NCBI RefSeq assembly: GCF_021155775.2
Contig: NC_060234.1
Location: forward strand, 14,931,871-14,995,870
Source: Neodiprion pinetum
Lineage: Eukaryota > Arthropoda > Insecta > Hymenoptera > Diprionidae
Reading direction: 5' to 3'
DNA length: 64,000 nucleotides
Shown: piece after piece, positions 36,731 through 47,583 of the stretch
Position numbering within the stretch: the first letter of the stretch is position 1
How the letters are laid out: each line of letters starts with the position of its first letter
The notes under the pieces: model-generated
Told to the model about the DNA's origin: nothing
Database searches by the model: none
What the model saw: the letters and a program-made list of their open reading frames with translations, nothing else
Program-made: the position numbers and the translations under genes

Positions 36731-39021
36731 ATGCATATCAGTAATTGAACGATCCAATAACATAACACAACTGAAGTAGCACCGTGTGTATTGTAGCTTT
36801 ATGAAAAACCGCAAAGATTTTGGAAAGTTTTGATTCTCCAAGATCAAATGGAACTTCTGAACAAATTTAAAATAGAACCTAACCCAGTCGTACTTGGTGT
36901 AAAATAAGATTGAATACAAGGCATCTGAATTACTTTCTTCAAAATTCTACACAGACTTGAAATGAAGTATGGCCAAGGTTTGCAATGAAACGAAAATATA
37001 AATTGACAGAACCCAAGTGCCAGAGTGACACAAGTCAGCTGAGAGAGACTGAATGTAAACAAACGCGTCAGCTGAGTTGTCGCCGTGTATTGACAGCAAA
37101 TTTGGTGAGTGAATTCAGCATAAAAATAGAAAGAAAAGGCAAAAAACCAAGATACAAGAGCTAGGTAAAATGGGTACCTGCCGAAGACCCTCAGTCGTCA
37201 AGTGAAAATAGAACAGTACGGGTACGTCAGTATGCAGCATAAGGCTACAGTCGCATGTGCAGGTGCGGAGAATCATTCGTATGATGATAATGGTAACATG
37301 GCAATCGTCATCATGTCAAGCTGAGATTTTCAATCCGGAGGCGGTACTGTAAGATCGGGCCGAGCGGTACAAACACCAAAGGTCACAGGAAGAAAAAGCT
37401 TGGGGGAGCTGGTGGAGTAGAGAAAAGAAAGAAAAGCCAGTACCTTTTCAGTTAAAATCATAGATATTTCTCCGACAGTCGCATCGATACCCACTACGGT
37501 CTCGACACACCGGATACGACGGAGAACAGTCCCGAACAGGAGGCAATCCGGTCCGCAACCTTCACAGTACCAGCCAACTAGGGCAGACGGAAGGGCAAGA
37601 CCGCCACCAAAATTTTCAGATTGCTTGGAAAAATACCTCCAATACCAGACATCATGGTGGAAATTCCACAACATCAATTTACCGGCAACCACCGAAGAGA
37701 ACCTCTAAAAACACCGAAAATGGGTGATGCGCATGGTCACGCGACGAGATGCTCGGGCACAACGCAAAGCAACATTTCGCAGCCCTCCCTTAGCCGAACT
37801 TTTCCCAGCGACCAGCAAGTACCGGGAAGCTTCTCTTTGGGACACTTATGACAAGGAAGATCAAGTAAGGCGGTTTTCCGAATATCCTCTGTGGTCACTG
37901 CACCCGATCCATAAGAATAGAAATTTGACTGAAACTATATCAGTGGCTGCGGCTGAATACTAAATGAGAACAATGGCATGAGGTTGAATAACGAATCAGC
38001 GCACTGACATGAACATCGGTATCAGACAGGTGCTGACCTAGTCAATCCAAGGGGGTAATGTAACATGTTTAAGCGGTTTACCCTAGTCGAACAATAATGA
38101 AACATAGGCAGACACAGCGACAAACTCTCACCGTGACCCCTTTGCATTAACACATGACCGCAACGTTACAAAACACCGACGAACGCTCAGGACAATATCA
38201 AAACACCAACGAATGCGCACAAATAAGTGGGTTCACTGGCGTGTAACAATCACCAGGCGACGAGCTATTGTTCTAGGTAGCTCAATGGTAGCTCGGGAAC
38301 AAGTTAATTACCAGGCCAAATACACTCACCGTCACAGAGTCTGTAGATGTACTCACATGGAACATCAGTTTGGTGTCCCCCTCTGATTTTGTTGAGACTC
38401 ATGTATGTTGTAGAACATTGAATACTAAGGGCCACATATTTTTTTTTTATCTGCGAAAAACGGTTTGAAGGGGTGAAACCACCCCCCAAAGTAAAGCATG
38501 TCAAGGGGTGATTTGGCAGTTTCACCTATAAGAAATCGAACGATTTCAATCAGTTAAAAAAGAAGATTTTTCTCATGTGAATTAATGAAAATACCATCAT
38601 ACTTGTGGAAAAAAAAAAGTTTGAGGGGTGAACTACCCTTCGAAGTTTTGGTGTTCACCTCTTATTTAAAAGTTTCACATCGAATCAAATGAAACCAGGG
38701 TCATTTTGAAGAGAAAATAAAATTGAAGTTTACGTGGTTTTGCATAATTTGTGAAAATGATGCTATTTTCCATTGTGAAAGCTGATTACTCCCATGGACT
38801 ACCGTGCCAGCTACCATCCTATACTGCCTCGGTATCCTGTAACTCTTTGTCACGTATTCTTACTGCTGTAGCGTGCATCTGATTGGCTACTTCTTTCCAT
38901 CAATAATTTATCATCTATGGGTCAGATGTAAAAATATCAAAGGACTTTTCGTCCCAGAATTTTATTTCCTATCATATGCAAAAATCCGATAATTTGTTTT
39001 ATAAACACCCTGTATATATAC
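36731..39021. other. Decayed retroelement 3' region and intergenic DNA
   Basis: No intact gene. Continuation of the gypsy relic is likely to about 38058. A purine tract AAGGGGGTAA directly precedes TGTAACATG at 38059, which looks like a polypurine tract plus LTR start. A similar GGAGGCGGTAC-TGTAAG junction lies near 37348. The end of either LTR is not clear. From 38330 to 39017 the sequence is AT-rich with no feature. Confidence 0.4.
39018..39021. repeat. Target-site duplication ATAC (left)
   Basis: ATAC here and at 49586-49589 directly flank the LTR element. Confidence 0.8.
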
Positions 39022-39777
39022 TGTGACGGGTTTTGAGTCCGCACTAATAATGTGGAAGGGAGGAGCAATTAGAGACGGGGCGAGAAAGTCGGGGCTGATA
39101 GAATAGGTGAGACTTTGTGTTTATATTTTGTGAGGGGGGTACATGTATTGCGATCGGGGGAGGGGGGAAGTCGACTTAAAACTAATAAAGATACAAAGGG
39201 GCTGTAGACATCAACGGTGGCTGATCACGCCTCAGCCCTTAGCGTCACTTAATTCTAACTTACAGGTACGCGCGCGGGGGGGAGGGTGTGTGTAGGGTGA
39301 CGGGGAGTGTGAGGTAGGAAGGGTCGGTATTGCGGGGGGGGGGGGGGGGGGGGGTGTAGGGTGACGGGGAGTGTGAGGTAGTAAGGGTCGGTAGTGCGGG
39401 GGGAGGTGGTGTAGGTTGATGGGGAGTGTGAGGTAGCAAGAGTTGGTATTGCGAGGGGAGGAGCAGATCGGCTGTAGATTGCAGGCTAACCTGGTGTCGT
39501 CGGCGTGTGTGTGGAACGGTGTGTGTAACGGTGTGTAACGATGTGGCTCTCTCGGTCTCTCTCTCTCTCTCTCTCTCTCTTCCTCTTTTCTTCTCGCGTG
39601 TAACTTAACTCCTCTTTGCAGGTCGCTGTCGTACTGCTGGTTGACGCTCGGCTCAGCCGAGCGTCGGTGGGCTTCGGTTAACTTTGGGTGTTTCCCGACG
39701 GGACGGGACTCACCCGTTCGGCTCTTCCCCGCGGGTTTGGGATTTGTTGTGACTTGCACTCTAGGTGCAACGTCACA
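39022..39777 (-). repeat. 3' LTR
   Basis: Contains a long G run (39336-39354), a GA/CT microsatellite near 39556-39580 and the TGTGACG/CGTCACA ends. The 204-residue frame that crosses it is a shadow. Confidence 0.9.
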
Positions 39778-39795
39778 ACTCCCCCCTCCCCACGC
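39778..39795 (-). promoter_or_regulatory. Polypurine tract
   Basis: On the minus strand a purine run, GGGGAGGGGGGAGT, directly precedes the 3' LTR. It is the expected plus-strand DNA primer site. Confidence 0.75.
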
Positions 39796-40403
39796 GGGGC
39801 GAGGCCTATAGGGTGAGCCGGCTTCGGTGACGGGTTTTGTGGTCATTTCGTTTGTGCTTTTCCTTTGGGGTTGGTTTTCTCCTTTTGGTGTTTTCCGTCG
39901 TTTCTGTACTGTCTGCTCCGATCTGTCGATGTTAAGGGATTTGAGTTGGGTTGTATTTGCGGGGTGTGCGTTGGGTGTGGGGTTGTTGGTTGTCTTATAT
40001 CTACTTATTCTACGTGGTCTCTTGTGTATTTATCAAAATTATGCTTTTTCTCTTATACTAACTTATCCTATTCTTATATTATTCTGTACGAACTCGGGTA
40101 TTTTTCTTAATCTATTTCTACTTAAATTTTTGGTTTTGGTTCAGTAGCTCTCATTGGTGTGGGTCTTGGTGGGTTTTTGCGTTGTTCCTTGTTCCTTGTG
40201 GCTCGTGGTTGCTTCTCCGTGGTTCTGCGTTGGAGTTTTTAAGTTGTGTTCTGTTTCTCTGGCCTCCGTCTGTCGTTGTTCGTCCGTCGGTTTGGTGTTG
40301 TCAGTTTATTTAGTGTTTTCTGTTTTGTTCTTTTTTTTTTTTTTGTATTGTCTTGCGTCCCGTGTTGTGTGTGCGTCGTTGTTCGTCCGTCCGTTTGGTG
40401 TTG

Positions 40404-41694
40404 TCAGTTTATCTGGTGTTTTCTGTTTTGTTCTTTTTTCTGTTTACGTATTGTTTTCCGTTTTTTGGATCGTCTTGAGTCCCGTGTGGTGTGTGTGATT
40501 GGTTGGGGTGTTTGTGTATGTTCGTCTGTGTCGGTGAGTGAGGTAATGTCGGTGTTATTGTCTGTGTCGTCGTCCGTCGTTTGTGTCTGTTGCGTGGTTG
40601 TGTGTGTTGTTTCGATATGTATAACTGTCTCTGCGGTGAAGGTGGTGGAGTCTGTGTCGGTGTCGGTGTCTGGTGTGTTTGAGGGGTGTGTTTTGTGTGG
40701 TGCTGTCTGGTGTGTGATGTGTGGTTGGTGTGTGGAGGTGCTGGCTTCTGTCTCGTCTGTGTTTGTACGTTGGTGTGCCCGTCTGATCATGCATCTGTCT
40801 CTTTCTGCACGTAGTTCGTCGTCCAGGGTGCTTGTAGCTTGTAGCTTTGCAATTATTGCTATTATTTCTGGGGGTGGTCCTATGTGTTTTTTGTCTGTCT
40901 GTCTTGTCTGCGTTGGTTCTGTGCGTGTGTCCATGTTGGCAAATGTTTGTAGGATTCTGTCTTCTGTTGTCTGTGGTCTCGTGAGTCTGGTGCGTGTCCA
41001 TAAAGGGGGTGATGCGGGGGGTAGTGTGTGTCGTGGTGTTGGTGTCGATGTGGGGTGTGTGTTTGTGTAGGGTGTTTGTTTGTTGGTGGGTGGGTGTGTC
41101 GTCGTGTGCGTGGTTGTGGTTCGTGTGGTTTGGGTGACTGTTGGTGGGTGTGTGACAATTTGTGATGGGTGTTGTGTGTCTGTGTTAGTTTGTGTGCAGG
41201 TCTGTATGTGTTGTGGGTATTTTGTGCCCCGGACCAGCCCGTTGCATTTTGGGCATTGCCTTGGTCCGGGGAGTGTAACTGTGTGTGTGGTCATTGGTGT
41301 GTGTTTGTGAGTGTCTCTGGGTGGTTGTGGGTGCAATGGTTGTTGTGTGTGTTGCTGTCGTGGCGGTCTTTGTTACCTGTGTGTGTGTAGTGGGTGTCGG
41401 TAGTAGAGTTCGTCGGGTCTCTGTCTGGTGTGTGCCGTCGCGTCCGTATCTGTGTGGGTGTGGGGCCTGTCCAGGTGTTTGTAGTAGTGGTGTTCTCTCT
41501 GTGTTTGTTGTTGTTGTCGTCGGTCTCGTCAGTCGTAGTGTCATCAGGGCCGGTATTCTTGGTTGTTTGTTTTCCATGTTGTCTTTCTGTGGGGTGAATA
41601 CACATGTTAGTTTATTTTCGAGATGTGTTATCGGGCGTGGTTCTTTTATTGCTTCTTTGATCATGTATATAATTTTAGGTCTTCTATGTGACAT
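40404..41694 (-). CDS. Accessory ORF3 of the gypsy element, zinc-finger and basic tail
   Basis: Two overlapping minus-strand frames follow pol. One runs 41694-41185, starting 34 bases before the pol stop. The other runs 41336-40404 (310 aa). The second starts MHPQPPRDTH and soon has CPKCNGLVRGTKYPQHIQTC, a compact C-x2-C...H-x3-C finger. It then runs through a Thr/His/Gln-rich region with an acidic part and ends in a strongly basic segment (RRSKKRKTIRKQKK). It has no signal peptide, no transmembrane segment and no furin site, so it does not look like env despite lying in the env position. A nucleic-acid-binding role is only a guess. The threonine bias comes from ACA-rich DNA, and a coding role needs proof. 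The join between the two frames is uncertain. Confidence 0.45.
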
Positions 41695-43961
41695 TTTCCT
41701 ATATTTTTACCGCTTTCTGTTGTCAATTCGTATATTGTGGGTGAGATTTTCTTTGTTATTATGTATGGGCCTATGAATTTTTTACTTAGCTTTGCTGCCG
41801 TTCTTTCTGGTCCGGATGAGAGTGTATGGTTCTTTTTCAGTACTCTGTCTCCTTCCTTGAATTGTATGTCTCGTCTTCGTAGGTTGTAGTAGTGTGCTTG
41901 TTTTTCGTTTGCTTCTATTAAGTGCCTCTGTACTTCGTCTCTAAGTGTTTGTAGTCGTCTCAGGTGATCTGTCCATCTGTCTGTGTCTTGTAATTCTATT
42001 TCGTCGTCGTTCTCTAATTGATTTCTTAGACATTGTGTAGGATTTAATTCCCTTCCTAGGTTCAAAAAGGCTGGTGTGTGTTTAGTTGATGTGTGTGTAC
42101 ATGTATTGATTGCGAATTGTAGGTCTTGTAAGTGTATGTCCCATTCTGTGTGGTCGTTGTTTACGTAGGCTTGGATCATTGTTTTAGCGGTTCTGTTGAC
42201 TCGTTCTACGGGGTTGGCTTGTGCGTGGTATGGGGGGATTGTTGCGTGTCTTATATTGAATTTTTGTGTCAGTTCGCGTATGAGTTTGTTTATGTATAGT
42301 GTGCCGTTATCTGTTAGTAGTATGCGTGGTGTACCCCATCGTGATATTACGTGTGAGTGGAATGTCTGTTCTACTGTTTTTGCGTTTGCTTTGCGTATCG
42401 GTATAATTTCCACCCATTTGGTGTATAGGTCTCCGAAAACTATGATGTATTGGTTTTTTTGTTTTGATAGTGGGAGTGGGCCCATTATGTCTGAGGCTAC
42501 TACTGTCCACGGTTCTTCTATTATTCTGGTACCCATTAGCCCTGCCGGTCGCGTTTGTATTGTTTTTATTCTTTGGCATGTGTCACATTTTTTTATGTAG
42601 TTTACTGTGTCTCTGCACATACCTGGCCAATAATATTCTCTGGCTACTCTTTGATATGTCTTTTCGATCCCTAAGTGGCCTGCTTGTGTTACGTCGTGAT
42701 TTTCGTGTAGTATGTGTGTTATTTTGTCTTTGGGTATTACTAGTTTCCATGGGTTTGTGTCTGGTAGGAGGTTTGAGTGTAGGGGGTTAGGGCGGTGGAA
42801 GTATAGTTGTTTGTTTCTGATTCGCCATGATTCGTTTTTCTCTGGGCGTGTTTGTACTTGTGTTTTCTTGTATGTGTACCATTTGTCTGTCGTGTCTTCT
42901 ATTGTCTCTATGTGTTCTTCGTCTTCGTGTCGTCTTAAAAGTGCGTCTGGTACGTCGTGCATTGTACCTTTTCGGTGTGTAATGTCAAAGTCGTATTCTA
43001 ATAGTTCTAGTGCCCATCGTGCAAGTCGGCCTGTGGGGTTTTTTAATTCTTTTAGCCACTTCAGTGCGTGGTGATCTGTAATTACTTTAAAGTGGTATCC
43101 TTCCACGTAGGGTCTGAATTTTTTTATGGACCAGAGTACCGCCAAACATCCTCTCTCAGTGGTGGAGTATTTACGTTCTGCCTTGCTTAGCGCACGGCTA
43201 GCGTATGCTACGACATGCTCTTCGTCATCGAGAGATTGTGTTAGTACGGCACCTATCCCTGTTCCGCTAGCGTCTGTTTGTAGTGTGAATGTTTGTGTGT
43301 AGTCTGGGCATGCGAGTGTGGGTGGTGATGTGAGTGCGTGTTTGATTGTGTTCATTGCGTTTTCTTGTTCTTGCCCCCAGTGCCATTTCTGGTCTTTTTT
43401 CAGTAGTCGTGTTAGTGGTTCTGTAATGTGTGCGAAGTTAGGTATGAAGCGTCTGTACCATGATGCCATGCCAATTAGTCTCCGTAATTGTTTTATTGTT
43501 TTTGGGCTTGGGTAGTTTTCTATGGGTTGTGTTTTGTCGGGGTCTATGTGTAGTCCGTGTCTGTCTACTATGTATCCGAGATACTTTACTTGTGCGCATC
43601 CGAATTCGCACTTCTCCGGGTTTATTGTTAGTCCCGCGTCTGTAATTCTTTTGAGTATTTGTTCTAGTCTTTGTAGGTGTTCGTCAAATGTTTGTGTTAC
43701 TATTATTATGTCGTCTAAGTATGCGAATGCATATGCTTCGCATTCTGGGCCTATGAGTCTGTCTAATAGTCTTTGGAATGTCGCCGGTGCGCCTGTCAGT
43801 CCGTATGGCATTCTTTTAAATTGAAATAAGCCCATTCCTGGGACTGTGAAGGCTGTTATGTGTTTACTGTCTTCGTCGAGTGGTATTTGGAAGTATGCTT
43901 GGCTTAAGTCGATTTTTGATATGTACTGTGCTGTCCGTAGTTTGTCTAATATTGCTGTCAT
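41661..43961 (-). CDS. pol: Gypsy pol: reverse transcriptase, RNase H, integrase
   Basis: This 766-residue frame carries RT motif A KIDLSQAYFQ (Asp about 18) and the catalytic YLDD at 81-84. RNase H has Asp 230, Glu 269 and Asp 296. The integrase zinc finger is H...H...CDTC (about 422-462). The integrase triad is Asp 491, Asp 551 and Glu 586, with the canonical 35-residue spacing, and a C-terminal GPYI module lies near 730. All catalytic residues are present. It is separated from the upstream RT/protease frame by a one-base deletion in an A run (T run at 43983-43988 on the plus strand), so the N-terminal fingers of RT lie in the other frame. It ends just inside the start of ORF3. Confidence 0.9.
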   Translation of the reverse strand: MTAILDKLRTAQYISKIDLSQAYFQIPLDEDSKHITAFTVPGMGLFQFKRMPYGLTGAPATFQRLLDRLIGPECEAYAFAYLDDIIIVTQTFDEHLQRLEQILKRITDAGLTINPEKCEFGCAQVKYLGYIVDRHGLHIDPDKTQPIENYPSPKTIKQLRRLIGMASWYRRFIPNFAHITEPLTRLLKKDQKWHWGQEQENAMNTIKHALTSPPTLACPDYTQTFTLQTDASGTGIGAVLTQSLDDEEHVVAYASRALSKAERKYSTTERGCLAVLWSIKKFRPYVEGYHFKVITDHHALKWLKELKNPTGRLARWALELLEYDFDITHRKGTMHDVPDALLRRHEDEEHIETIEDTTDKWYTYKKTQVQTRPEKNESWRIRNKQLYFHRPNPLHSNLLPDTNPWKLVIPKDKITHILHENHDVTQAGHLGIEKTYQRVAREYYWPGMCRDTVNYIKKCDTCQRIKTIQTRPAGLMGTRIIEEPWTVVASDIMGPLPLSKQKNQYIIVFGDLYTKWVEIIPIRKANAKTVEQTFHSHVISRWGTPRILLTDNGTLYINKLIRELTQKFNIRHATIPPYHAQANPVERVNRTAKTMIQAYVNNDHTEWDIHLQDLQFAINTCTHTSTKHTPAFLNLGRELNPTQCLRNQLENDDEIELQDTDRWTDHLRRLQTLRDEVQRHLIEANEKQAHYYNLRRRDIQFKEGDRVLKKNHTLSSGPERTAAKLSKKFIGPYIITKKISPTIYELTTESGKNIGKCHIEDLKLYT

Positions 43962-45172
43962 GTATGGTAGTGGGTATGCATCTTTTTTGATACTGTGTTT
44001 ACTTTTCTGAAGTCTAAACAGAAACGATATGTGTTATTTGGCTTTTTTATCGTGACGATTGGGCTCGACCATTCACTTTCTGATGGTTCTATTACGTCTC
44101 CTCTTAACATTTTGTCTATTTCTGTGTGGATGGCTTCTCTAATTTTTGGTGATACCATATAATATCTTTGTTTTATGGGTGCGTGTCCTTGTCTATTTTG
44201 TGTTTGATTAGGTGTGTTAGGCCGAGTTGGCCTGGTAGTGTTGAGATTTTCTGCTGTATTTTTGCCTGTAGTTGTGTGTGTTGTGATTGTGTGAGTTCTT
44301 GTATTCCTGCGCATATCTGTGGTTCGGTTTCTTCGTCCGTTTGTGTGTCGTCTGTTGTGTGAGCGTTTGTGGGTATGATTTTTTGATTTGTGATTTGTTT
44401 GTTCTGTGGGTTGTCTTTTGGGGGGGGTGTTTTCCGGTGGTGTCTTCGTGCTGGGTAGTGTTGGGGTTAGTGGTTTTTGTTTTATGGTTGTTTTTTCTGT
44501 GTTTTCGTGTCTTTCTGTTGTTTTCGGGTGCGTTTGTTGTTTCGTTGCTTCTAATTTTTCTGCTGCTTTTGCTTGTTTTGTGTGTGTTTGCGTTGATCGA
44601 TGTCGTATTTTTCGTGTTTGATGTATTTGTATGTATTCTTTGAGTGGCGTTGGTAGTTCTTGTGGTCTGGCTTGCATGTGGTAGTGTGTCTGTGGGTCGT
44701 CTATGAGTGACCATGTGTTTTTTCCATAATTTATTTGTATTCCAAATCTCATTAAGCCGCTGTTCCCAATGATACATTGCGAGCCTAAGTTTGGTATTAA
44801 TCCGAAATTCATTTTTTTTGTTATGTTGCCGAGGCGTATTGGGAGTGTTACTGCTTCTTCTATCGTCACCTGTGTTCCGTTTCCCATTGTAGCTGTTCTG
44901 TCGGGCGTGTCGTCTATTGGTGTGTCTGTGTTGTGTAGTATTTGTATTACTTCTGCGCCTAGGTATGAGTGTGTTGCGCCTGTGTCTATTAATGCGTTAA
45001 ATTCGTGACCGTGTATTGCGATTCTGATGTGGAATCTACTTTCAGTTCTGTTGTTATCTGTTGTCGGTGCTACTGTCTCGGGTGTGTTTGTGTTGTTTGT
45101 GGGGCTGCTCTCCACCCTTGCTGGGTCAACCCTTACTCGTTTCCCTGGTTCTGTACCTGTGTGCATTGCCAT
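43958..45172 (-). CDS. pol: Gypsy pol N-terminus: aspartic protease and start of RT
   Basis: The protease active site is LIDTGATHSYLG at residues about 61-72, with a downstream hydrophobic-hydrophobic-Gly motif (IIGNSGL) as expected. A long Thr/Lys/Asn-rich linker follows, then the RT entry (IDKMLRGDVIEPSESEWSS, then an FCLDFRKVN stretch). The frame runs out at 43958 because of the A-run deletion. It overlaps the end of gag by 40 nt in another frame, which suggests ribosomal frameshifting as in many gypsy elements. The first Met is probably not the real start. Confidence 0.85.
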   Translation of the reverse strand: MAMHTGTEPGKRVRVDPARVESSPTNNTNTPETVAPTTDNNRTESRFHIRIAIHGHEFNALIDTGATHSYLGAEVIQILHNTDTPIDDTPDRTATMGNGTQVTIEEAVTLPIRLGNITKKMNFGLIPNLGSQCIIGNSGLMRFGIQINYGKNTWSLIDDPQTHYHMQARPQELPTPLKEYIQIHQTRKIRHRSTQTHTKQAKAAEKLEATKQQTHPKTTERHENTEKTTIKQKPLTPTLPSTKTPPENTPPKRQPTEQTNHKSKNHTHKRSHNRRHTNGRRNRTTDMRRNTRTHTITTHTTTGKNTAENLNTTRPTRPNTPNQTQNRQGHAPIKQRYYMVSPKIREAIHTEIDKMLRGDVIEPSESEWSSPIVTIKKPNNTYRFCLDFRKVNTVSKKMHTHYHT

Positions 45173-46552
45173 CTGAAGTGTCCGGGTTGGTTGCAGTTAA
45201 AGCATCTGCGTGGTGTCGTGCCTGTGTTTGAGTTCGTTTGTGTTTGTTGCTGAGTGTAGTGTGGTGAGTTATACGTGATTGCGGGGTATCGAGTCTGTTG
45301 CGTGTTTTGGTTTGTTTGGTTTCGTCGTATGTTGTCCGTGAGTGCCGGTGGTATATTTGGTGTTGGGAGTATTGCTGGGCGGGGTTGTGTTTGTGCGTAC
45401 TTGTATGGGATGTATTGTGTGCGGTGTGTTTGGTGTGTGTAGGTTTCTTGTGGGTGTGTGTAGTTATTTAAAATTGTTTGTCTTGTGTTTTCCCATTCAA
45501 TGTTTGCTTCCCATTCTTTCGCGGCTATTTCCAGTTGGTCGAAGTTCGCGAAGTCGTATGGTTTTATGTATGCCTTGTATTCTATTTTCATGTTTTTGTA
45601 TGCCAAGTCTAATTGTGTTCGTGGGTGGTATGGCGGTTTTAGTTGTGATAGTAGTGTTTTAAATTGTATTAGGAATTGTGTAATTTTTTGTGTTGGTCCT
45701 TGTACGTAGTTTTTGATTTTTTGTTCCAGTCTGTCCCTGTGTTGTATGTCTTGAAATGCGTGTGTAATGTCTCTTCCGAATTCTTCCAGTGTTCGCCATT
45801 TGCCTCTATTTAATCTGTACCAGTTTTTTGCGTCACCTTCGAGTATCGGGCTGAGGTTGTTGATTAATTGTGTATCGTGTATTTCGTATCCCGTTTGGTA
45901 GTCGCGGAGATTTTGTAAAAATTCGTGTATGTTTTCGTTTGTATTTCCTGAGTATTTTATGTTCCATGTTTATATTGTTTTCATTGCCATTGCTGGCTGA
46001 TTCCAGTATGTACTGTTCGGGTTTGGTGTGTGGTTTAGGTGTGTCGTGTTTTAGTTGTTTGTGGGGTGTACTGACTGTGTGCTGTATAGGTGTGGATCTT
46101 CGTATTCGTTTCTGTCGCTTGGTAGTGCTCCGAGGTCTATTAGGTTTTGTATAAGACGTGTGTTACGTGGTGGTGGCTAAAAATGTGTCTGTTCCCGTGA
46201 AGTGTCGGTTCGTTTGATTGGTTATTACCCTGTTAGTTTGCGTGTGTGTAGGTGTTGGGCTTGTATTGTATGTTTGTGTGGGGTTTGTTGGTTCTGGGCT
46301 TTCTTGATGTTGGATTTGTGTACTATGTAAGTTGTGGGTATTCTTTATGATAGCTGCATCAATTATATTTATTGCGTCTGGTGAATTTATCGTGTGTCGT
46401 CTATTCATTTCCTGTGGTTGGGTCGGCGTTTGTTGGTCTCGTGTGGCGCGCGGCTCGCTCTGTGTCGAGTTTTTTTGGTTGCGTTCGGGTGTGTGTATGT
46501 CCATGTGTTCGCGCGCTAGGCCTTGCGGTTCTCTGTGTCCTTGGTCTGCCAT
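45133..46552 (-). pseudogene. gag: Gypsy gag, one frame break
   Basis: The start at 46552 (MADQGHREPQ) gives a 129-residue polar N-terminus. The frame then breaks between about 46163 and 45960. The downstream frame has the retrotransposon gag core (LEGDAKNWYRLNRGKW, then F...Q) and ends with the nucleocapsid knuckle CFNCNQPGHFRWQC, a perfect C-x2-C-x4-H-x4-C. Gag forms the particle and packages RNA. Its stop at 45133 lies inside the start of the protease frame. Confidence 0.8.
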
Positions 46553-46800
46553 TGTGTGTATCGTGTTTGGTAGTGTGTGTGTTCAACTATTTTTATTCGA
46601 ATTTTCGTGACTGTGTAGCTTTGTTTCGTGAGTCTATGTGTACTTTGTTAGCGTTCATTCTTGTGTTTTGTCTCTTAATTGTTCGGATTTGGGGTAAAAA
46701 TGTGGGTAAAGAAGATTTATCTTGACCTTGGAGATTTGTTGATTAAAGTTATTCTTGGATATGAACGTCACAACTCAAAACACTTTTTATCGTGTTAACG

Positions 46801-46828
46801 TTTCGGCCCTGGTGGGGGCCCTCCTCAG
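46801..46828 (-). ncRNA. Hammerhead-like core, left Penelope copy
   Basis: Mirror of 48716-48743. Only the core boxes and stem II are convincing. Confidence 0.35.
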
Positions 46829-47297
46829 AACAATTTTATTTAAATATCTGTTACGAACAAAATAAAAAAATAATATACAAATAGGTTTGACAAAATAAGA
46901 CATATTGATGTAAATAATATGCAAAGGTGTTAAAGCAAGTATAAAAGAGAGATTACCTCATATGCGATAACACTTCCAATTACATAAATGCGTGTTGGTA
47001 ATTGAAGAATAAATAGAACAAAAAGGCAAAAACGACAAAAACCGAAACACACTGCGTTCGCGACACGTAACTCCCACGAATTCATAATTATAGTTGGTTT
47101 GTTAAAAGAAATAAAATACACAGCCGTTATGGTTGAGTCAGAGCACATAAGCACAGTGGAACGTCTAGTGTGTAGTGGGAAGAGGTCGATCTCGATAGTT
47201 ATCAGAGCAACGCAGAGTCAACGGGTTAAACGGAAAACAAAATTTTTTTGTGTTAAGAAGGTAAAATCGAGAGCAAGCTCAGTCGGTAATGGACAAA

Positions 47298-47583
47298 TTA
47301 CGATGGTCGTATCACAGAGGTGTAAATATTGCTTAGGTGTTCTATGTCTTGTTTACGGTTGACAGAATTAGGATGTGCTACGATATTGCACATTTCTAAC
47401 AGAAGCCTATTATAATACAAAGGTTCAACATCAATAATGCTAGCTTGAGAATAGTTAAAAGAGTGGTCGAAATCGATGGCATGTCTCGTCAATGCAGTAT
47501 AATTATCCTCGTGTTCATGGATATTGCGTCTATGTTCGGTTATCCTGGTGTGTAGTTGTCTACTAGTTTGGCCTATGTAAGCC
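47298..47583 (-). pseudogene. Penelope GIY-YIG endonuclease C-terminus (left arm)
   Basis: The minus-strand frame reads YIGQTSRQLHTRITEHRRN, then a Thr-rich link, then TRHAIDFDHSF...LLLEMCNI...LSNIY. This matches the C-terminal endonuclease of Penelope-like retroelements (YIG box, Arg and His of the active site, Glu in LLLEM, terminal Asn/Tyr). The reverse transcriptase part is absent. It ends with a stop near 47298. Confidence 0.75.

Noticed and set aside
39232..39846. 204-residue frame over the 3' LTR
   Set aside because: It spans the G run and the GA microsatellite and is not open in the 5' LTR over the same length.
39827..46725. Long plus-strand frames rich in Val, Cys, Leu and Phe across the gypsy element
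   Set aside because: They are antisense shadows of the A/C-rich coding strand and show no domain.
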